Notes under the pieces: model-generated
The model's input: the letters and a program-made list of their open reading frames with translations, nothing else
Databases searched by the model: none
Told to the model about the DNA's origin: nothing
NCBI GenBank assembly: GCA_937888775.1
Contig: CALAQT010000191.1
Coordinates: forward strand, 1 to 9,430
Direction: 5' to 3'
Length of the DNA: 9,430 bases
Source of the DNA: an uncultured Actinomycetes bacterium
Lineage (GTDB): Bacteria; Actinomycetota; Thermoleophilia; Solirubrobacterales; Solirubrobacteraceae
Position numbers and translations under genes: made by a program
Shown here: in pieces, positions 5,335 to 9,430 of the stretch
How positions within the stretch are numbered: position 1 is the stretch's first letter
How the letters are laid out: every line of letters begins with the position of its first letter

Positions 5335-7754
5335 GGGCCGAGCTCGACGACCTGCTCGAAGGTGCCGCGGTCAAAGAACGGCATCGGCGGTGGCTGCTCG
5401 AGGCCGAGCGCGCTCTGGGGGAACATCGCGCGAGGCTCGCGCCAGGTGGCGGGGTCTGTGGAGTGGAAGCGCCGCGTCAGCGCCGTGAAGGTGGCCGCGG
5501 CGGCGCGACGCCAGCCGCCGGCGCTCTCGGTGCGAAGCGCGTAGGCCTGACCGATGTTCACGTCGAAGACGTGCTCGTCGTTCGGCTCGCCGCCGCCGAT
5601 CAGCTGGCCGGCGGCGCCCAGCGGCGCGAGCGCCAGCGCCTGAAGCTTGTCCTTGAGCGTCTGCCAGGCGGCGACGCCCGGGTCCACGGTGCCGTTTGCA
5701 CTCTCGGTCGCGTAGGAGCCATTCCAGTGAAGGATCGTCCGCAGCACGGTCGCCGCCCCGCCTTGTGCCCCGTGGAGGGCGCCCTTGAGCTCGGAGGTGG
5801 CCAGCGGTCGCTGCTGGGCGGTCGTGCCCGCCTGGTGGATCAGCTCGTCGATGCCGGCGAAGGACGGATGCCGGGCCAGGCTCGCGGCCAGGCGGTCGAG
5901 GAGTGCGCCGCGGAACCAGGGCCCCGCGACGCGCTCGGACGCCGGGTCGTTGCCGGTCGTCCAGCCCTGCGAGGGGAGCGTGTTCCAGTTGGCCAGCCAG
6001 TGCTGCTTCGGATCGATCACGTGCGGTCGCTCGGACACCGGCAGGAAGCCGTGCCATTCGGCCTGGCCCGTGCCGGGGTACGGGAGCCGCTCGTCCCAGT
6101 TCTTCGGCCGGATCGGGAGCAGTCCGGGGTGCCAGTAGCCGATATGGCCGTGGTCGTCGGCCGCCATCAGGTTCTCGTTCCAGGTCACTTCGGCGGCTGC
6201 CTGCCCGGCTTGTTGGATGTTCGTGGCGCGATCGAGCGCGGCGATCCCGGTGATCGTTGCAATCTCTCGCATCCAGGTGGCGTACCGGCGGGCGTAGGCG
6301 ATGTTGCCCACGCGCTCCTGGACTGGCCCGTGGATCGTCCGGCACAGGCGCACGCTGACCGAGTCCGGTTGTGAGGGAGACGACGGCCGGTAGTCGAAGG
6401 TCTCGGTGCGGCAACTCATGTGCCGGACCTCGCCGCGGTAGTAGTACTCCTCGGGGTGGCCGGGGACGAGATGCTCGACGTACAGCGCGTTGGTCTGCGA
6501 CAGGCCGCTGGTGGCCCCGAAGGCGATGTGGTCGTTGTGGCCGATGACGATCACCGGCACGCCGGCGGCCGTGACTCCACGCACCTCGAGGCCCGGGCCG
6601 TGGAGCTCCATCTCATAGAGCTCTTCGGGGGCCGAGAAGCCCAGCTCGGGGCCGTTGAAGAAGAAGGCGTGGTGGGTGCGCGAGTTGCTGACGGCGACCA
6701 TGTAGGAGCCCCCGCGGTGGAGCGGCGAGAGGAGGTTCGCGACGGCAGCGCCGTCGTCCGCGGCCGCAGTGAAGGCCGAGGAGGCGAGGGACGGCATCGT
6801 GCCGGATACGTACTCGGTCCCCAGGTTGTCGGCAGACGGCACCGGAAGCTTGCGCACGTAGCGGTAGGAGCGTTGCAGCGCCGCTTGCTCTTGTCCGGCC
6901 GTGCGTCCCGGAACCGACGGGAACAGCCCGTCCGCAGCAGGGATCGTCGCGATCTGGCCCATGATCCGCAGCGGCAGGATCCGGTCGAACTTGGCCGGCC
7001 CGCTCTTCTGGATCGCCTCCATGTTCTGCAGGTCAGCGCCGTCAGTGTTGGGAGTGGTACGCGCGAGGTAGACGCCGATCGCGACCAGGTCCTCGACCGA
7101 GAAGTGGGTGGGCTTCACGCCGAGGGCAGCAAATTCCGCGGGGAGATCAGCCGTCGTCTGGTCGACGTGGTCGACCCAAGCGTTGATTCCGGCGGCGTAG
7201 GCCCAGTACCGGGCCCGCGTCGCAAGCGGCAGCGTGTCGAAGATCCGCGTCAGCTCGGCGGGGGTGTAGAAGTCGCGGCGCACCGCGATGTCCGACGGCA
7301 GATAGCTCGAGCCGAGCAGCTCCGCCATCGTCCCCTCCGTCGTGTGGCGCTCGACCTCGAGCTCGGCCAGCCGGTCCTGCGCCGTCGCCCAACCCGCGCC
7401 CCACCACAGATCGGCGTCGGTCTTGCCCGTCACGGACGGAACCCCGTAGCTGTCGCGCACGATCGTGACGCCGGCACGCGGGTATTCCGTCGTGCCCGGC
7501 TGGTTGAACATGGCGTCCTTGCGATTGAACTCGATGAACGGCTGCTGCTGGTCATACAGGTGGGGCGAACCCGTCCCTGTCGCGAGCCCCTCCACCGAGA
7601 CGAAGCCGCTCTCGCCGGGAGGCAGGATCGACGTCGCCTGGATGATCCCCGCCCCAGCGGCCGGCGCGGCCACAAGCGCAGCACAGAGGACGACCGCGCT
7701 GACCAGCCACCGCCGCCACCTCGAGGTCTTCGCCAAGGCCGCATTCAACAGCAT
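5331..7754 (-). CDS. Secreted penicillin acylase family (Ntn hydrolase) protein
   Basis: The product (807 residues from ATG 7754) is a member of the penicillin amidase family (PF01804), which hydrolyses amide bonds of beta-lactams, N-acyl homoserine lactones or related acyl amides. Members mature by autocleavage into alpha and beta chains. The N-terminus has a signal peptide: basic residues SRWRRW, a hydrophobic run of about 18 residues and an A-G-A cleavage site near residue 35. The alpha region contains DSYGVPSVTGKTDADLWWGAGWATAQDRL, split by function as the entry motif and the ATAQDRL helix. The predicted beta-chain nucleophile is S350 (codon 6705-6707) in HRGGSYMVAVSNSRT, followed by FFNGPELGF, an oxyanion-region GHNDHIAFGATSG and N528 in WNENLMAADDHGHIGY. 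A longer frame from 7925 adds 57 residues without a signal-like pattern, so 7754 is preferred. It converges with the degenerate gene at 5334. The preferred substrate cannot be deduced. Confidence 0.93.
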   Translation of the reverse strand: MLLNAALAKTSRWRRWLVSAVVLCAALVAAPAAGAGIIQATSILPPGESGFVSVEGLATGTGSPHLYDQQQPFIEFNRKDAMFNQPGTTEYPRAGVTIVRDSYGVPSVTGKTDADLWWGAGWATAQDRLAELEVERHTTEGTMAELLGSSYLPSDIAVRRDFYTPAELTRIFDTLPLATRARYWAYAAGINAWVDHVDQTTADLPAEFAALGVKPTHFSVEDLVAIGVYLARTTPNTDGADLQNMEAIQKSGPAKFDRILPLRIMGQIATIPAADGLFPSVPGRTAGQEQAALQRSYRYVRKLPVPSADNLGTEYVSGTMPSLASSAFTAAADDGAAVANLLSPLHRGGSYMVAVSNSRTHHAFFFNGPELGFSAPEELYEMELHGPGLEVRGVTAAGVPVIVIGHNDHIAFGATSGLSQTNALYVEHLVPGHPEEYYYRGEVRHMSCRTETFDYRPSSPSQPDSVSVRLCRTIHGPVQERVGNIAYARRYATWMREIATITGIAALDRATNIQQAGQAAAEVTWNENLMAADDHGHIGYWHPGLLPIRPKNWDERLPYPGTGQAEWHGFLPVSERPHVIDPKQHWLANWNTLPSQGWTTGNDPASERVAGPWFRGALLDRLAASLARHPSFAGIDELIHQAGTTAQQRPLATSELKGALHGAQGGAATVLRTILHWNGSYATESANGTVDPGVAAWQTLKDKLQALALAPLGAAGQLIGGGEPNDEHVFDVNIGQAYALRTESAGGWRRAAAATFTALTRRFHSTDPATWREPRAMFPQSALGLEQPPPMPFFDRGTFEQVVELGP

Positions 7755-7770
7755 TCCACGACCGAACCTA

Positions 7771-7804
7771 CCGCACGCGGGACAGTTCGTTATAGGACGT
7801 GCGG
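7771..7804 (-). promoter_or_regulatory. Inverted repeat around a TATAAC box upstream of acylase
   Basis: CCGCACG (7771-7777) and CGTGCGG (7798-7804) form a perfect seven-base inverted repeat with a 20-base spacer. On the minus strand the spacer contains TATAAC (7794-7789), which would place a transcription start about 28 bases before the acylase ATG at 7754. No good -35 box lies at the usual distance. A repressor operator overlapping a -10 box is a reasonable reading, but it is inferred from position and symmetry alone. Confidence 0.35.
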
Positions 7805-7930
7805 CGCGAAGTACCACGCCGACAACAGAAGCAGGTCTCAAACGTCGCTGGGCCGTAGTCCTGAAATTCGCCAAACTCGGGTCTCGCGCCGGCGGTCGGA
7901 CCCACGGCTGAATACGAGACGCCACAGCTG

Positions 7931-7970
7931 GGGACCAACCCTCCTCGCCCCGCCGGGGTCACGTGGTCCC
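7931..7970. repeat. Inverted repeat at the end of the recombinase gene
   Basis: GGGACCA (7931-7937) and TGGTCCC (7964-7970) are perfect seven-base inverted copies. Between them lies a second small palindrome, CCCC-GCC-GGGG (7948-7958). The right arm touches the recombinase stop codon (TAG, 7972-7970 on the minus strand). It could act as a terminator without a T-tract, or as a site with dyad symmetry recognised by the recombinase; the sequence does not decide between these. Confidence 0.4.
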
Positions 7971-8674
7971 TACGGACCGATTCGGAGTCCGGCATTCGCG
8001 GACATCACGGGTGCTCGGCGTTCGTGGACGGTGTCGATGATCTCGGTGTTATCGATGCCGCGCAAGTACACCGACGTCACGCCGAGATCGGCATGCCCTA
8101 ACTGCCGCTGAATGACCGTGATTGGGATGCCCTCGCGCGACATCTCGACCGCGTGAGCGTGCCGGAGCTGATGTGGGGCAAACCGGCGGCGGACACCAGC
8201 ACGAACGGCCGTCGCCCGGAGCTCCTCGCGCGCGGCGGACGCCGACCACGGCCGGCCCGCGGTCGGACCGTGCAGTACGCACAACCATGCGCCCACGGGA
8301 AGGGTCATACGCAGCTCGAGCCATGGTCGCAGCTGCTCCCAGCCCCAGCGGTCGATCCCGACCTCACGTCGTCGGCCTCCCTTCCCGTGACGAATCAGGA
8401 CGGCACCACGAGCCGGGTCGAGATCGCTCTCGGCGAGCGCGAGCGCCTCTGAGATCCGTACCCCGCCTCGCCACAGGATCACGATCAACGCGCGGAGCCG
8501 CACACCCTCCGCGCCATCCGCGGCGTTCCGCATCACCGCGATGACCTCCTCAACGCTCGGCGGATCCGGCGGGTAGCGAAGACCCTTGTTCCGCGGCGGC
8601 CGTCCGGCATGAAATCCCGGCATCGTCGCCGGCGACCGGCGACGCCCAGCAGCATCCAACAACACCGGCTCCAT
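7970..8674 (-). CDS. Compact tyrosine recombinase (catalytic domain only)
   Basis: The product (234 residues) is a tyrosine site-specific recombinase/integrase. Nearly the whole catalytic set is visible: R73 in GGVRISEALAL, K98 in RHGKGGRRREVG, H168 and R171 in FAPHQLRHAHAVEM, H194 in RQLGHADLGVTS and the nucleophile Y203 in SVYLRGID. The N-terminal 45 residues (RRSPATMPGF, RPPRNKGLRYPPDPPS) are short and basic, leaving no room for the usual SAM-like core-binding domain of about 100 residues. I recall relatives of similar length and N-terminus in Solirubrobacterales and other actinobacteria, so this appears to be the family's normal form rather than a truncation. ATG 8674 is chosen because of a strong ribosome binding site just before it; upstream frame extension to 9121 is antisense of the next gene. 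No cargo or excisionase is visible nearby. Its target site is unknown. Confidence 0.93.
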   Translation of the reverse strand: MEPVLLDAAGRRRSPATMPGFHAGRPPRNKGLRYPPDPPSVEEVIAVMRNAADGAEGVRLRALIVILWRGGVRISEALALAESDLDPARGAVLIRHGKGGRRREVGIDRWGWEQLRPWLELRMTLPVGAWLCVLHGPTAGRPWSASAAREELRATAVRAGVRRRFAPHQLRHAHAVEMSREGIPITVIQRQLGHADLGVTSVYLRGIDNTEIIDTVHERRAPVMSANAGLRIGP

Positions 8675-8678
8675 CACA

Positions 8679-8686
8679 CCCTCCTC
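8679..8686 (-). promoter_or_regulatory. Strong ribosome binding site of the recombinase
   Basis: On the minus strand GAGGAGGG lies four bases before the ATG at 8674. It is the clearest Shine-Dalgarno sequence in the window and fixes the recombinase start over the in-frame ATG at 8710 and longer alternatives. Confidence 0.8.
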
Positions 8687-8887
8687 GGGTTTGAACGACA
8701 ACCCCGCCATCGTCGTCGGCGCCGCGCACGAGAGCAACGCATCACCGCCATCCCGGAGATCGGCAAGCGCTGAGCAGCCCGGCGGCAAACTCGCATCCCG
8801 TCCAGCGCGAATCGGCGCCCCGTCCACCCCGGCGGGAAACCTCCACTCGCGTTCGGTGTCGACCTGGACGCGGTCTACGATCTCCGC

Positions 8888-9223
8888 GTGCTGCCTCAAA
8901 CCGACGTCGCGCGCATTCACGAGCTGTGCTCTGCGCGGGTTCCCGACCATGCCTGCGACGACGTGCGGGTCGAGGCCGACGAGGGCCCGTCCGCGGTGAC
9001 GATCGTGGAATGTCGGGCGCCGTGGCGCGAGGACTATGGGCCAGAATGGACGCGCTCGCCGATCGCGCGGCTCCGATACGCGCGCTCGACGCGACTGTGG
9101 ACGCTCTATTACCGTCGGCACACCGGCCGCTGGGAGCGCTATCCGCTGCTTACGCCAAGCCCACAGATCGGCCAGCTCTTAGCCGAACTGGAGCGCGACC
9201 CAATCTGCGTCTTCTGGGGCTGA
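8888..9223 (+). CDS. DUF3024-like conserved protein
   Basis: This 111-residue protein resembles a small conserved actinobacterial family that I associate with DUF3024; its biochemical role is unknown. Visible signatures are IVECRAPWREDYGPEWTR (about residues 39-56), PIARLRYARSTRLWTLYYRR (58-77), and a C-terminus reading LLAELERDPICVFWG, close to the family ending D-P-x-x-x-F-W-G. There is no signal peptide or membrane segment, and the tryptophan- and arginine-rich body suggests a small compact cytoplasmic fold. Start is GTG 8888; the family N-terminus (a short segment before a helix with C-x-x-R-V-P) agrees. No clear Shine-Dalgarno sequence precedes it. It is divergent from the recombinase with 213 bases between the two starts. 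Both termini look complete. The family name is from memory and could be off, but the gene itself is well supported. Confidence 0.85.
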   Translation: MLPQTDVARIHELCSARVPDHACDDVRVEADEGPSAVTIVECRAPWREDYGPEWTRSPIARLRYARSTRLWTLYYRRHTGRWERYPLLTPSPQIGQLLAELERDPICVFWG

Positions 9224-9430
9224 TTAGCCCGTCCGGTCAAGCAGCCCTCCGCTCCGTCCGCTCCGGATCGAGCGGCGAACAACAGGTAGGGTCGCCTCGA
9301 ACAGCCTTCGCGGATTCACGCGATAGGGGAAGCGAGCCGTCTGAACCGTTGGCGATGAAAGATGTCATGTCCAGAGGCGTGTGAGGCGGCGGTGAAGGTG
9401 GTCGGTCCTCCGCGTCGAACGGCATAGGTC
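9224..9430. other. Right-end region without a supported gene
   Basis: Only short frames remain here, including a plus-strand run ending at the TGA near 9382 and a proline-rich minus-strand frame, neither of which I recognise. No tRNA or hairpin with a T-tract is visible, though a gene starting beyond the window edge could have its promoter here. Confidence 0.35.

Noticed and set aside
5094..6374. Long plus-strand open frame of 426 codons
   Set aside because: Almost all of it is antisense to the well-supported acylase gene, in a GC-rich region where antisense frames stay open. Only its first segment, before 5330, may be a real gene remnant.
6420..8111. Plus-strand open frame of 563 codons
   Set aside because: It is antisense to the acylase and the end of the recombinase, is rich in Arg, Gly and Val, and shows no domain. 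The minus-strand genes carry full catalytic motifs.
8675..9121. N-terminal extension of the recombinase to an ATG at 9121
   Set aside because: The extension is antisense to the DUF3024-like gene and has no core-binding domain pattern. The strong ribosome binding site sits right before 8674.

Overview
The window is GC-rich DNA with genes on both strands, GTG as well as ATG starts, and protein families I associate with Actinomycetota: an F420/FMN-type luciferase-like oxidoreductase, a DUF3024-type protein, and a short tyrosine recombinase of a kind I recall from Solirubrobacterales and related Thermoleophilia. This placement rests on remembered protein resemblance, not on a marker gene. It looks like an ordinary chromosomal segment with low coding density and at least one broken gene, and possibly a second.

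Layout from left to right. Bases 1-262 hold no gene I can support. A minus-strand luciferase-like monooxygenase (263-1285) is followed by a divergent small conserved protein on the plus strand (about 1599-1900), which carries a one-base deletion and lacks a normal start codon. Next is a plus-strand solo HEPN-like protein (2233-2940) with an R-x4-H motif. After a gap comes a minus-strand serine beta-lactamase/esterase family protein (3332-4498). About 630 bases of apparently non-coding DNA then lead to a degenerate plus-strand gene end (about 5127-5334), whose stop overlaps the stop of a convergent gene in a CTAG tetranucleotide. That convergent gene is a large, probably secreted penicillin-acylase-family Ntn hydrolase (5331-7754, minus). 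Upstream of it are an inverted repeat around a TATAAC box and a compact tyrosine recombinase (7970-8674, minus) with a strong Shine-Dalgarno sequence. A DUF3024-like gene (8888-9223, plus) is divergent from the recombinase.

The genes do not form an obvious pathway or operon. Neighbours mostly change strand, and spacings are hundreds of bases. The acylase and the beta-lactamase-fold protein both belong to amide/ester hydrolase superfamilies, but 832 bases and a degenerate gene end separate them, so joint action is only speculation. I find no convincing new multi-gene system. The items most worth a second look are the solo HEPN protein, the recombinase with no N-terminal DNA-binding domain next to a clean inverted repeat, and the two damaged genes.
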